Assembly: GCF_046297895.1 (NCBI RefSeq)
Contig: NZ_JBKBHC010000004.1
Span: 328,099-392,098, forward strand
Length of the DNA stretch: 64,000 nt
Source of the DNA: Ferrovibrio sp046297895
GTDB taxonomy: Bacteria > Pseudomonadota > Alphaproteobacteria > Ferrovibrionales > Ferrovibrionaceae
Reading direction: 5' to 3'
The position numbers were made by a program, and so were the translations under genes. The notes below the pieces were generated by a model. That model did not search any database. It worked only from the letters and a program-made list of their open reading frames with translations, and had not been told where the DNA came from. Below are positions 7,995 through 16,944 of the stretch, piece after piece. Positions within the stretch are counted from its first letter, which is position 1. The number at the start of each line of letters is the position of its first letter.

Positions 7995-10742
7995 GTGACC
8001 GATCAGCCACAGCTTCCGCACGACATTCAGCCCATCTCCATCGAAGAGGAGATGCAGCGTTCCTACCTCGGTTACGCCATGAGCGTGATCGTGTCGCGCG
8101 CGCTGCCCGATGTGCGGGACGGCCTGAAGCCCGTGCATCGTCGCATCCTCTATTCGATGCACGAAAACGGCTATACGGCAGACAAGGCCTATCGCAAGTC
8201 GGCCCGCGTGGTCGGCGACGTGATGGGTAAATACCACCCGCATGGCGACCAGGCGATCTACGATGCCATGGTGCGTATGGCGCAGCCGTTCTCCATGCGT
8301 CTGCCCTTGCTGGACGGGCAGGGCAACTTCGGCTCGATGGACGGCGACCCGCCGGCGGCGATGCGCTACACCGAGATCCGCCTCGACCGGGCCGCCGAGG
8401 CCATGCTGACCGATATCGACAAGAACACCGTCGATTTCCAGTCCAACTACGATGACACCACCCGGGAACCGACCGTGCTGCCGGCGCAGTTCCCAAATCT
8501 GCTGGTCAACGGTGCGAACGGCATCGCGGTGGGCATGGCGACCAATATCCCGCCGCATAATCTGGGCGAGGTGATCGATGCCTGCTGCGCCTATGTCGAC
8601 AACAATGGCGTAACGCTTGAACAGTTGCTGGAAATTCTGCCTGCGCCGGATTTCCCCACCGGCGGCATCATTCTGGGTCGGGCCGGCGCCAAGGCGGCGA
8701 TGTGGACCGGCCGCGGCTCGGTGATCATGCGCGGCAAGGTGCATGTCGAGGAGATCCGCAAGGATCGCGAAGCGATCATCGTTACCGAAGTTCCCTATCA
8801 GGTGAACAAGGCCTCGATGATCGAGAAGATCGCCGAGCTGGTGCGCTCGAAGAAAATCGAGGGCATTTCCGACCTGCGCGACGAGTCTGATCGCGATGGC
8901 GTCCGCGTGGTGATCGAAATCAAGCGTGACGCCATGGCCGAGGTGGTGCTGAACCAGCTCTACCGCTTTACGCCGCTGCAGACATCGTTCGGCGTCAATA
9001 TGCTGGCGCTGAACGGCGGCAAGCCGGAATTGATGAATATCAAGCAGATGATCGCGGCTTTCGTGAACTTCCGCGAGGAAGTGATCTTGCGCCGTACGCG
9101 ATTCCTGCTTGGCAAGGCGCGCGACCGCGCTCACGTGTTGGTCGGCCTGGCCATCGCGGTGGCCAACATCGACGAGGTGATCAAGCTGATCCGCAGCGCG
9201 CCCGATCCGCAGACGGCGCGCGAGCAGTTGATGGCCCGCGAATGGCCGGCTGCCGACGTGGCCGACATGATCACGCTGATCGACGATCTCAGCCACAAGG
9301 TGATCGACGGCAAGTATCGCCTGTCGGAGACCCAGGCCCGCGCCATCCTCGACCTGCGCCTGCAGCGTCTGACCGCGTTGGGCCGCGACGAGATCGGCGA
9401 TGAGATGAAGGCTTTGGCCGCCGAGATCAACGAATACCTCGCCATCCTCGGCAGCCGGGCCAGACTGATGGACATGCTGCGCGGCGAACTGGTGGCCATG
9501 CGCGAAAAGTTCGCGACCCCACGCCGCACCCAGATCGCCGAGATGGAATTCGAGCAGGATGACGAAGACCTGATCCAGCGCGAGGACATGGTGGTGACCG
9601 TCAGCTATGGCGGCTATGTTAAGCGCACGCCGCTGTCCACTTACCGGCTGCAGAAGCGCGGCGGCAAGGGCCGCACCGGCATGAGCACCAAGGATGAGGA
9701 TTTCGTTACCCGCGTGCTGGTGGCCAGCACCCACACGCCGGTGCTGTTCTTCTCCAATATCGGCCGCGTCTACAAGCTGAAGGTCTATCGTTTGCCGGAA
9801 GGCACGCCGCAGTCCCGCGGCAAGGCCTTTGTAAACCTGCTGCCCCTGGCCGAGGGGGAGAAGATCACCACGGTGCTGCCGCTGCCCGAGGACGAAGCCA
9901 AGTGGGGCGAACTGCACGTCATGTTTGCCACTGCCAAGGGTTATGTGCGCCGCAACGACCTGAGCGATTTCGTCACCATCAATGCCAATGGCAAGATCGC
10001 CATGAAGTTCGAGGGCGAGGATGCCGACGACAGCCTGATCGGCGTGCTGCCCTGCACCGAACAGGACGATATCTTGCTGGCTTCATACGCCGGCAAATGC
10101 GTACGGTTCCCGGTCGCCGATGTGAGAACCTTCCAGAGCCGCGCCTCAACCGGCGTGCGCGGCATGAAGCTCGCCGAAGGCGACCGCGTCATCTCGATGT
10201 CAGTGCTGCGTCATATCGAGGTGGGACCGGAGGAGCGCGAGGCCTATTTCAAATACGAGGCCGCACAGGAACGCATCCGCGCCGGCGAAAGCGGAGTGGA
10301 ATTGCCGGCCGACATATCCGTGCAGCGCTTCACCGAACTGCAGGCCGCCGAGCAGTTCATCCTCACCGTTACGGAAAAAGGCTTTGGCAAGCGCAGCTCG
10401 GCCTATGAATATCGCATCACCAGCCGTGGCGGCTCGGGCATCATCAATATCGAGACGACGCCCAAGAATGGCAGCGTCACCGCCGCTTTCCCGGTCGAGC
10501 ATGATGATCAGATCATGCTGGTCACCGATGGCGGCCAGGTGATCCGGTGCCCGGTCGACGATATCCGTATTGCCGGTCGCAACACCCAGGGCGTGATCAT
10601 CTTCAAGCTCAATGAAGGCGAGAAGGTTGCGTCGGTCGCCCATTTGCCTGAAAGTGGCCCCGCGCAGGACGAAGGCCAGGATGACGGCCCGGAAGACGGT
10701 TCGTCCGCGAATGACGGTGCAGGTGACTCTGGGGAGGAGTGA
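7995..10742 (+). CDS. gyrA: DNA gyrase subunit A
   Basis: Type II topoisomerase subunit, 915 residues, GTG start. The winged-helix/tower region includes catalytic Tyr125 in AAMRYTEIRL. The beta-pinwheel carries the GyrA box QKRGGKG (about residue 553), which separates gyrase from topoisomerase IV. In the quinolone-resistance region HGDQAIYD, the residue matching E. coli Ser83 is Gln86, while Asp90 (E. coli Asp87) is kept. The C-terminal tail is acidic. The stop overlaps the coaD start. Confidence 0.97.
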   Translation: MTDQPQLPHDIQPISIEEEMQRSYLGYAMSVIVSRALPDVRDGLKPVHRRILYSMHENGYTADKAYRKSARVVGDVMGKYHPHGDQAIYDAMVRMAQPFSMRLPLLDGQGNFGSMDGDPPAAMRYTEIRLDRAAEAMLTDIDKNTVDFQSNYDDTTREPTVLPAQFPNLLVNGANGIAVGMATNIPPHNLGEVIDACCAYVDNNGVTLEQLLEILPAPDFPTGGIILGRAGAKAAMWTGRGSVIMRGKVHVEEIRKDREAIIVTEVPYQVNKASMIEKIAELVRSKKIEGISDLRDESDRDGVRVVIEIKRDAMAEVVLNQLYRFTPLQTSFGVNMLALNGGKPELMNIKQMIAAFVNFREEVILRRTRFLLGKARDRAHVLVGLAIAVANIDEVIKLIRSAPDPQTAREQLMAREWPAADVADMITLIDDLSHKVIDGKYRLSETQARAILDLRLQRLTALGRDEIGDEMKALAAEINEYLAILGSRARLMDMLRGELVAMREKFATPRRTQIAEMEFEQDDEDLIQREDMVVTVSYGGYVKRTPLSTYRLQKRGGKGRTGMSTKDEDFVTRVLVASTHTPVLFFSNIGRVYKLKVYRLPEGTPQSRGKAFVNLLPLAEGEKITTVLPLPEDEAKWGELHVMFATAKGYVRRNDLSDFVTINANGKIAMKFEGEDADDSLIGVLPCTEQDDILLASYAGKCVRFPVADVRTFQSRASTGVRGMKLAEGDRVISMSVLRHIEVGPEEREAYFKYEAAQERIRAGESGVELPADISVQRFTELQAAEQFILTVTEKGFGKRSSAYEYRITSRGGSGIINIETTPKNGSVTAAFPVEHDDQIMLVTDGGQVIRCPVDDIRIAGRNTQGVIIFKLNEGEKVASVAHLPESGPAQDEGQDDGPEDGSSANDGAGDSGEE

Positions 10743-11263
10743 TGACCAAGCAGCGCATCGGGCTATACCCGGGCACATTCGATCCGGTAACCAAGGGCCA
10801 TTACGACATCATCAAGCGGGCTGGCAAGCTGGTCGACAAGTTGGTGGTTGGCGTGGCGGTCAATATCGGCAAGGGGCCGTTCTTTTCGCTGGAAGAACGC
10901 GTCGAAATGGTGCGCGAGGAAATCGGTCCCCTGATGCCGGGCGCCACCGAATTCGAGGTCAAGCCGTTTTCCAATCTGCTGATGCATTTCGCCATGGAGA
11001 TCGGCGCAGTCATGATCATCCGCGGCCTGCGCGCGGTGTCGGACTTCGAGTATGAATTCCAGATGGTTGGCATGAATGCCCGCCTGAATGCCGAGATCGA
11101 GACCGTTTTCCTGATGGCTTCGGACAATCACCAGTTCATCGCTTCCCGGCTGGTCAAGGAAATCGCCATGCTGGGCGGGGATATTAATCCTTTCGTATCG
11201 CCCCGCGTCGCCGAACGCATGCGCGCCCGTGTCGCGGCGCTGAAGGCCAATGGCGATGCCTGA
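10742..11263 (+). CDS. coaD: Phosphopantetheine adenylyltransferase
   Basis: Catalyses the fourth step of coenzyme A synthesis, 4'-phosphopantetheine + ATP to dephospho-CoA. 173 residues, the usual length. The nucleotidyltransferase motif is YPGTFDPVTKGHYD, with an RGLRAVSDFEYE block. I chose the ATG at 10742 over a GTG one codon earlier because GGGGAGGAG lies at proper distance only from the ATG. It overlaps the gyrA stop and the next gene by 14 bp. Confidence 0.95.
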   Translation: MTKQRIGLYPGTFDPVTKGHYDIIKRAGKLVDKLVVGVAVNIGKGPFFSLEERVEMVREEIGPLMPGATEFEVKPFSNLLMHFAMEIGAVMIIRGLRAVSDFEYEFQMVGMNARLNAEIETVFLMASDNHQFIASRLVKEIAMLGGDINPFVSPRVAERMRARVAALKANGDA

Positions 11264-11825
11264 CATGCCGATTCTGCGCCGCCATCTGTTGTCCCTGATC
11301 CTCGGCGTGGGCCTGATCCTGCCGTCGACCGGCTTTGCCCAACGCATCGACAATCCGGAAAACACCCTGGTGATGGAATTGAAGGACGGCGGCCGGGTGG
11401 TTATCGCCATGCGTCCCGATCTGGCTCCCAACCATGTGCGCCGCATCAAGGAACTGGTGCGCAAGGAGTTCTACGACGGCATCGTGTTTCACCGCGTCAT
11501 CCGTGGCTTCATGGCCCAGACCGGCGATCCCACCGGCACCGGCATGGGCGGTTCGGGCCAGAAGCTGAATGCCGAATTCAGCCGCGAACCGCACAAGCGC
11601 GGTACCGTATCGATGGCGCGCGCCCAGAGCCCCAACAGCGCCGATAGCCAGTTCTTTATCTGCTTCGAGGATTCGCCTTTCCTGGATGGCCAGTACACTG
11701 TCTGGGGCAAAGTGATCTCGGGCATGGAAGCGGTGGATCGCATCAAGAAGGGCGCCCCGGGCAGCGGCCAGGTCACCGATCCCGACAAGATCATCCGTCT
11801 GCGTGTCGCAGCCGACATCAAGTAA
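11250..11825 (+). CDS. Secreted peptidyl-prolyl cis-trans isomerase, cyclophilin type
   Basis: Protein-folding catalyst with an N-terminal signal peptide (hydrophobic core LLSLILGVGLIL, likely cleavage after FAQ), so periplasmic. The 191-residue chain carries cyclophilin active-site blocks FHRVIRGFMAQTGDP and SADSQFFICF. It overlaps coaD by 14 bp and lies 15 bp before a cytosolic paralogue, suggesting a tandem duplication that split the function between compartments. Confidence 0.92.
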   Translation: MAMPDMPILRRHLLSLILGVGLILPSTGFAQRIDNPENTLVMELKDGGRVVIAMRPDLAPNHVRRIKELVRKEFYDGIVFHRVIRGFMAQTGDPTGTGMGGSGQKLNAEFSREPHKRGTVSMARAQSPNSADSQFFICFEDSPFLDGQYTVWGKVISGMEAVDRIKKGAPGSGQVTDPDKIIRLRVAADIK

Positions 11826-11840
11826 TCATCAGGAGCCTCC

Positions 11841-12323
11841 ATGAGCGCCGATCTCGAAAACACCCTGTATCTGGAGCTGAAGGATGGCCGCGTCACCATC
11901 GCGCTGCGTCCCGATCTGGCGCCCAACCATGTCGCCCGCATCAAGGAGCTGGCGCGGCAGCATTTCTATGACGGCCTGAAATTCCACCGCGTGATCGAGG
12001 GTTTCATGGCCCAGACCGGCGATCCGCGTGGCGATGGCACCGGCGGTTCGGGCCAGAAGCTGGATGCCGAGTTTAACGACGCCCCGCACAAGCGTGGGAC
12101 CTGCTCGATGGCGCGCGCCCAGAACCCGAACAGCGCCGACAGCCAGTTCTTCATCTGCTTCGCCGATGCCCGTTTCCTGGACCGCCAATACACGGTCTGG
12201 GGGGAGGTGGTGGATGGCATGGAGCATGTGGATGCGATCAAGCGCGGCGATCAGGCCCGCAACGGCAGCGTCACTGATCCCGACAAGATCGTATCGCTGC
12301 GCGTTGCCGCCGACGTGGCCTGA
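11841..12323 (+). CDS. Cytosolic peptidyl-prolyl cis-trans isomerase, cyclophilin type
   Basis: A 160-residue cyclophilin without a signal peptide. Active-site blocks FHRVIEGFMAQTGDP, MARAQNPNSADSQFFICF and the WGEVVDGME motif are present. It is clearly homologous to the secreted copy just upstream but diverged throughout, so this is an old duplication. The ribosome-binding site AGGAG lies upstream of the ATG. Confidence 0.93.
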   Translation: MSADLENTLYLELKDGRVTIALRPDLAPNHVARIKELARQHFYDGLKFHRVIEGFMAQTGDPRGDGTGGSGQKLDAEFNDAPHKRGTCSMARAQNPNSADSQFFICFADARFLDRQYTVWGEVVDGMEHVDAIKRGDQARNGSVTDPDKIVSLRVAADVA

Positions 12324-12354
12324 CGCCTGTGCCTCCCGCCGCGGAGGCTGAGCC

Positions 12355-13413
12355 ATGCTGGTATCCGACTTCGACTTCAGCCTGCCGCCTGCGCTGATCG
12401 CCGAGCGGCCGGCAGTGCCCCGTGAGTCGGCCCGGCTGCTGCATTTCCATGACGGCAGGATCGACCCGAAGGAGTGGGTCGTGCGCGACCTGCCTCTGCT
12501 ACTGCGGCCGCGCGACCTGCTGGTATTCAACGATACCAAGGTGATTCCGGCGCGGCTGTTTGGCCGGCGCGAACGCGGCCCGGCCGAGGTGAAGATCGAG
12601 GCCCTGCTGCTGAAAAGTCTGGGCAACCGGCGTTGGACGGCAATGGCCAAACCCGCGCGGCGGTTGAAGCCGGGCGACGCGGTTGCTTTCGATGGCGGCA
12701 TCCGGGCCGAAACCGCAGGGCGCGAAGGCGACCAGATCATTCTCGCCTTCGACCGTGACGATGGCGAACTGCTGTCGGCGCTGGAAACCGCCGGGGCCAT
12801 GCCGCTGCCGCCCTATATCGCGGCCCAGCGACCGGCCGACGCCCGCGACCGTAGCGACTATCAGACCGTGTTTGCCGAAAAAGCGGGCGCGGTTGCTGCG
12901 CCCACGGCCGGACTGCATTTCACACCGGACCTGATCGGGCAGTTGAAAAGCATCGGCATCCGCTTCGCCCGCGTCACGCTGCATGTTGGCGCCGGCACCT
13001 TCTTGCCAGTGAAGGTGGAGCGCGTCGAGGATCACAGGATGCATGCCGAATGGGGGCAGGTGACGCCGGAGACCGTGGCAATGGTGCAGGAGGCCAAAGC
13101 CGCCGGCGGGCGGGTGATCGCCATCGGCACCACCTCGCTACGCCTGCTGGAAACCGCCGCGCGTGCCAATGGCAGCCTGCAACCCTTCGCCGGCGAGACC
13201 GACATCTTCATTACGCCCGGCTTTGATTTCCGCGTCGCCGACGGCCTGATGACCAATTTCCATCTTCCCAAATCCACCCTGCTGATGCTGGTGGCCGCCT
13301 TTGTCGGGCTTGACGGTCAACGGGCGATCTATCGTCATGCGGTGGAGAAGGGCTTCCGTTTCTATTCTTACGGCGATACAAGCCTGCTGTTCAGACAGGC
13401 CGCCTTGAAATGA
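12355..13413 (+). CDS. queA: S-adenosylmethionine:tRNA ribosyltransferase-isomerase
   Basis: Adds the epoxycyclopentanediol moiety to 7-aminomethyl-7-deazaguanine in tRNA, giving epoxyqueuosine. 352 residues, full length. Typical blocks are DFDFSLPPALIAERP at the N-terminus, VFNDTKVIPARLFG, APTAGLHFT, HVGAGTFLPV and NFHLPKSTLLMLV. It overlaps tgt by 4 bp, coupling consecutive steps of queuosine modification. Confidence 0.97.
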   Translation: MLVSDFDFSLPPALIAERPAVPRESARLLHFHDGRIDPKEWVVRDLPLLLRPRDLLVFNDTKVIPARLFGRRERGPAEVKIEALLLKSLGNRRWTAMAKPARRLKPGDAVAFDGGIRAETAGREGDQIILAFDRDDGELLSALETAGAMPLPPYIAAQRPADARDRSDYQTVFAEKAGAVAAPTAGLHFTPDLIGQLKSIGIRFARVTLHVGAGTFLPVKVERVEDHRMHAEWGQVTPETVAMVQEAKAAGGRVIAIGTTSLRLLETAARANGSLQPFAGETDIFITPGFDFRVADGLMTNFHLPKSTLLMLVAAFVGLDGQRAIYRHAVEKGFRFYSYGDTSLLFRQAALK

Positions 13414-14534
13414 CCCTCCGTTTTTCCGTCAGCGCCACCGATGGCGCCGCCCGCCGGGCCAGGCTCGAAACCGCCCATGGCGTGATCGAGACGCCGACCT
13501 TCATGCCGGTCGGCACCGCCGCCACGGTGAAAGCAATGACGCCCGAGGCCGTGCGCGAGACCGGCGCGCAGATCATCCTGGGCAATACCTATCACCTGAT
13601 GCTGCGGCCGACGGCTGAGCGCGTGGCCAAGCTGGGCGGCCTGCACAAATTCATGAACTGGTCAGGTCCGATCCTGACCGATTCCGGCGGTTTCCAGGTG
13701 ATGTCGCTGTCGCAGCTCAACAAGGTGACCGAGCAGGGCGTCACTTTCCAGTCGCATATCGACGGCGCGCGCCATGAACTGACGCCCGAACGGTCCATCG
13801 AGATTCAGCATCTGCTGGATGCCACCATCACCATGCAGCTCGATGAATGCGTCAAGCTGCCGGCCACCGAGAAACGCGCCGCCGAGGCCATGCGCCTGTC
13901 CATACGCTGGGCCGAGCGTTGCAGGACGGCGTTCCAGCAACGTGAGGGCTATGGCCTGTTTGGCATCGTGCAGGGCGGGACCAATGCGGCCTTGCGCGAA
14001 GAATCCGCAAAAGGCCTGCTTGGCATCGGGTTCGACGGTTATGCGGTGGGTGGCCTTGCGGTGGGCGAGACGCAGGAGGAGATGTTTGCAACCCTGGATG
14101 TGACGGTGCCGCATCTGCCGGTGGACCGGCCGCGCTATCTGATGGGGGTGGGCAAACCGTCCGATCTGGTCGGTGCGGTGATGCGGGGCATCGACATGTT
14201 CGACTGCGTGATGCCGACCCGTTCGGGACGCACCGGCCAGGCTTTCACCCGACGCGGCAGCATCAACATCCGCAACGCCCGCCACGCCGAAGATCCGCGG
14301 CCGTTGGACGAGCATTGCCGCTGTCCGGCCTGCCGCAGCTACAGCCGGGCCTATCTGCATCACCTGGTCCGCTCGGACGAAATCCTCGGCGCCATGCTGA
14401 TGACCCAGCATAACCTGACCTATTATCAGGACCTGATGATCGGCATGCGCGAAGCCATCGGCGGAGGGCGATTGCAGGATTTCGCCGCTGATTTTCACGC
14501 AGGCCAGGCCCTCGGCGACATTCCCCCGCTCTAG
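13410..14534 (+). CDS. tgt: tRNA-guanine transglycosylase
   Basis: Exchanges guanine 34 for preQ1 in tRNAs with GUN anticodons. 374 residues. Catalytic aspartates are visible in LTDSGGFQV (about residue 90) and DMFDCVMPTR (about residue 267). The zinc site is the C-terminal CRCPACRSYSRAYLHHL. Together with queA it forms a two-gene queuosine operon. Confidence 0.97.
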   Translation: MTLRFSVSATDGAARRARLETAHGVIETPTFMPVGTAATVKAMTPEAVRETGAQIILGNTYHLMLRPTAERVAKLGGLHKFMNWSGPILTDSGGFQVMSLSQLNKVTEQGVTFQSHIDGARHELTPERSIEIQHLLDATITMQLDECVKLPATEKRAAEAMRLSIRWAERCRTAFQQREGYGLFGIVQGGTNAALREESAKGLLGIGFDGYAVGGLAVGETQEEMFATLDVTVPHLPVDRPRYLMGVGKPSDLVGAVMRGIDMFDCVMPTRSGRTGQAFTRRGSINIRNARHAEDPRPLDEHCRCPACRSYSRAYLHHLVRSDEILGAMLMTQHNLTYYQDLMIGMREAIGGGRLQDFAADFHAGQALGDIPPL

Positions 14535-14536
14535 CC

Positions 14537-14641
14537 ATGCTGTTGCGGCATCTCAAGGTTTTCGCCATTGCCGCCTTGTTTGCCGCCATCGCCTATGGGC
14601 TGGTCAATCTGCTGTTCCTGCTCACGCGCGGTTGGTTCTAG
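14537..14641 (+). CDS. Possible small membrane protein downstream of tgt
   Basis: A 34-codon frame starts two bases after the tgt stop. Its product is one transmembrane helix with a basic N-terminus (MLLRHLKVF) and an RGWF end. The stop overlaps the stop of the convergent PAS gene by 4 bp. No family is recognised and no ribosome-binding site is obvious beyond coupling to tgt. It could be a chance frame. Confidence 0.4.
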   Translation: MLLRHLKVFAIAALFAAIAYGLVNLLFLLTRGWF

Positions 14642-15156
14642 GTTTCGTCGTCGTAATAGGTGACGTTCAGCAGCTGTTCGACCTGGTTGCTGCCATCCAC
14701 TGTCAGCGGCATGGTGATCGATTCGAACTGAACGAAGCTGCGGTCGACGAAATAATAGCTGCCGGCGGCGCGCAGCGGTTTTGCCTCATCCACCGTCCAT
14801 GACAAGCCCCGGTTGAAATCGGCATAGGCCTGTGGCGTCATGATTTCATCGACGAATTTTCCGGTCGGGTCGCGCCCGGAATACTGGCTGATCAGGGTGC
14901 CATAGAGACGGATGCGAAAGCGCTTGCCGGTTTCCCCACGCACCACTTCGTAGATCAGGATCCGGGGCAGGTAGGGGCGCAGCACGAAGGGAGAGAAATC
15001 GGCCCGGTCGGGCGCAATCCGCCCGGCGCGTTTCTCCTCCCAAAAAGCAGCCAGTTGGCTTAATTCGGGCCGGACGAAACCTAGGCTGGGATCGAGACGG
15101 AACCTGCTCTCGACGATCTGCCGGTTCACGGAGTTTCCCCCTGTTTCCGCCAGCAT
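14638..15156 (-). CDS. PAS-domain protein
   Basis: A 172-residue soluble protein with one PAS-like domain and no output domain, resembling the alphaproteobacterial PAS_5 family. Conserved-looking blocks are LAAFWEEKRAG, LRPYLPRILIYEV, RFRIRLYGTLISQYSGRDPTGK and the closing TMPL...QLLNVTYYD strand. The sensed signal is unknown. It converges on tgt and lies next to tRNA-Lys. Confidence 0.75.
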   Translation of the reverse strand: MLAETGGNSVNRQIVESRFRLDPSLGFVRPELSQLAAFWEEKRAGRIAPDRADFSPFVLRPYLPRILIYEVVRGETGKRFRIRLYGTLISQYSGRDPTGKFVDEIMTPQAYADFNRGLSWTVDEAKPLRAAGSYYFVDRSFVQFESITMPLTVDGSNQVEQLLNVTYYDDET

Positions 15157-15210
15157 ATCCGAATGGGCAACCGTATGAAGAATAAATTGAGGGGAAGAAA
15201 GGGGTGGAGG

Positions 15211-15286
15211 TGGTGAGCCCGCCGGGATTCGAACCCGGGACCTCTCGATTAAAAGTCGCTTGCTCTACCAGCTGAGCTACGGGCTC
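15211..15286 (-). tRNA. tRNA-Lys (anticodon TTT)
   Basis: The minus strand folds to a full cloverleaf: acceptor stem GAGCCCG/CGGGCTC, D arm GCTC...GAGC, anticodon loop CTTTTAA with TTT, T arm CCGGG-TTCGAAT-CCCGG, discriminator A and an encoded CCA. Length 76 nt. Confidence 0.97.
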
Positions 15287-15385
15287 ACAGAGGTCGGTCA
15301 GACAGAGTCTGTCGGTGATCCTTCGGGCCGGCCGGCCGTGCCCGAAAGCGCGGCGACCATAGGTCGGTCCTCCGGTCCCGTCAAC

Positions 15386-15922
15386 CTACTCGATCTTGCG
15401 AAAAGCCAGGGTCACGCTGCCCACGGGCAGGCCCCATTTCGTCACCGTGGCCCGGTTCAGCACGATCTCGTCATCGAACCGGTACAGCCAGTCATCGAAG
15501 CCCACATCGATGCTGCCGGACTGGGTTTTCAGCCTCAGATCATACGCCCAGGCCAGGGCATTGCCGCGGCTGTAGCCCTGGGCGACCCCCAGTACGTCGT
15601 CGGCCGTGCCTGTGTAGCGGCCGGTGCCATCGGGCCGGATACGCCATATCCGTTTCTGGATTTCGCCGTCGCTGAAGCGGAAATCCTCATCCAGCACGAG
15701 GGCATCGCCGTCGCGGCTGCCACGGATCTCGACGGTGAATTGCCGCACGGCGCCGCCAAAGCGCGGCTCGAACAGGCCCCATGCCTTGACCTTGCCGGTG
15801 AAGTACCGCTCCAGCTCGAAGGGGCCATAGGCCGCCTGGCCAGCAGGATCCGGGCGATCGGTTCCACAGGCTGCAAGGGCTAGGAGAAATAGCGGGGCGA
15901 ACAGGTGCAGGAGGCGGCGCAT
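15386..15922 (-). CDS. DUF3833 family lipoprotein
   Basis: A 178-residue outer-envelope lipoprotein. The signal peptide ends in the lipobox LAAC (Cys at about residue 19). The mature part shows the DUF3833 pattern: FTGKVKAWGLFEPRFGG, LDEDFRFSDGE, RIWRI, an ALAWAYDL strand and a C-terminal TLAFRK. Its function is unknown. In the inferred ancestral order it was divergent from the TPR-glycosyltransferase gene and shared its upstream region. Confidence 0.8.
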   Translation of the reverse strand: MRRLLHLFAPLFLLALAACGTDRPDPAGQAAYGPFELERYFTGKVKAWGLFEPRFGGAVRQFTVEIRGSRDGDALVLDEDFRFSDGEIQKRIWRIRPDGTGRYTGTADDVLGVAQGYSRGNALAWAYDLRLKTQSGSIDVGFDDWLYRFDDEIVLNRATVTKWGLPVGSVTLAFRKIE

Positions 15923-15999
15923 GGCGGATCCGGTTGTCTAACTCATTGAAAAATTAGCTAGATCGACATCCGGAATGGGCAAGGGGCCCTGAAAACCGA

Positions 16000-16914
16000 T
16001 CAAAGTCGATGGCGGTCCGGCAGCAGGCCGCGCTGAAACAGCCGCAGGGGCAGGCTGCCGATCTCGATCCAGGCATCGATCCGGGGATAATCCGCCAGCC
16101 AGCCGTAATCCAGAATATGCCGGTTTCCGGCCCTTTGCTGCCGGCTCACGGCGATCATGACCTGGGGCAGGCTGCGGGCCAGCAGGGGGGCCAGCCGCGG
16201 CTCGCATTCGACGATCAGGCGGCCGCAGAGCGGCAGCAGATCCCGCAGGTCGCAGGCGAAACGGATCTGGTCGCCGATGCCCTGCTCGGCAACCACCAGA
16301 AGGCAGCGGGCGGCCATGTCCTCGCCCTGCCAGCGCGGCGCGTCGAGGCCATTGCGCATCACTTCCAGACCCGGCTCAGGGCGCAACCGGAATTCGTAAT
16401 CCTCAAGGCCGGGAGTCCATACCCCCAGGCTGAGCAGCATGGTGGCGCGTGCCATCCGCAGGCTGCGGTTATCCGGCTCCAGCTCCACCGCACGATCCAT
16501 ATGGCGGCGCGCCGATGCGATGTCGTGGCAACGATATGCGGCCTCCGCAGCCTGGCTCAGCATCTCTGGCCAGTCGGGTTGCTGGTCAAGCGCCGTTGTC
16601 AGCCAGGGCCGTGCTTCGGCTGCGGCCCCCTGTTCCAGCAGCAGGCTGCCCAGGGCCGCCGCCCGCGCCGCTGCAAAGTTTCGATCCCCGGGATGCAGCC
16701 GCAGGCCGGTTTCGGCGACCGACCAGGCCTCGGCCCAGCGACGCTCCTGGCGATACAGGACGGCCAGGCTATGCAGCAGGCCGGGTTCTGTCGGCGCCAG
16801 GCGGCGGGCGACCGCGAAATGGCCGATGGCGGCGGTCACGTCCCCGGCGTTCAAGGCTGCAAGGCCGGCTTGCATGAAACTGTTGGCAGTCTGTGTCATC
16901 GCTGGCGCCAGCAT
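16000..16914 (-). pseudogene. N-terminal half of a broken TPR-glycosyltransferase gene
   Basis: The frame encodes TPR-like helical repeats (about residues 10-170 from the ATG) followed by the first Rossmann domain of a GT-B/GT9-like enzyme (PRWQGEDMAARCLLVVAEQGIGDQIRF, then VECEPRLAPLLARSLP, shown here as landmarks). It ends abruptly at LPLRLFQRGLLPDRHRL, where family members continue into the second Rossmann domain. That missing half lies divergently at 16938-17501. ATG at 16914 or 16899, or TTG at 16938, are possible starts; none has a clear ribosome-binding site. Probably non-functional alone. Confidence 0.75.
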
Positions 16915-16944
16915 GAGGGGATGCTTAAGCTGCCGCAATGCTTT
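16002..16944. other. Inverted segment that split the TPR-GT gene
   Basis: The plus strand reads AAAG at 16002-16005 and CTTT at 16941-16944. Flipping the segment between them joins the N-half ...DRHRL directly and in frame to the C-half ...SGFLKADP, through a shared CTT T. The joined protein is 489 residues from the ATG now at 16914. The stop TGA of the N-half exists only because of the present junction. No longer perfect inverted repeat and no recombinase gene are visible at the ends. Confidence 0.65.

Noticed and set aside
7965..9917. A 650-codon open frame antisense to gyrA
   Set aside because: Rich in His, Gln and Arg in the manner of reverse-frame translations; gyrA on the plus strand is certain.
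11250..12323. Recent duplication or assembly error of cyclophilin genes
   Set aside because: The two copies differ throughout and only one has a signal peptide, so they are old paralogues.
16002..16944. Site-specific phase-variation switch
   Set aside because: Only a 4-bp inverted match and a weak, gapped wider similarity are seen at the ends, and no invertase or tyrosine recombinase gene is nearby. The inversion is reported, but a regulated switch is not supported.
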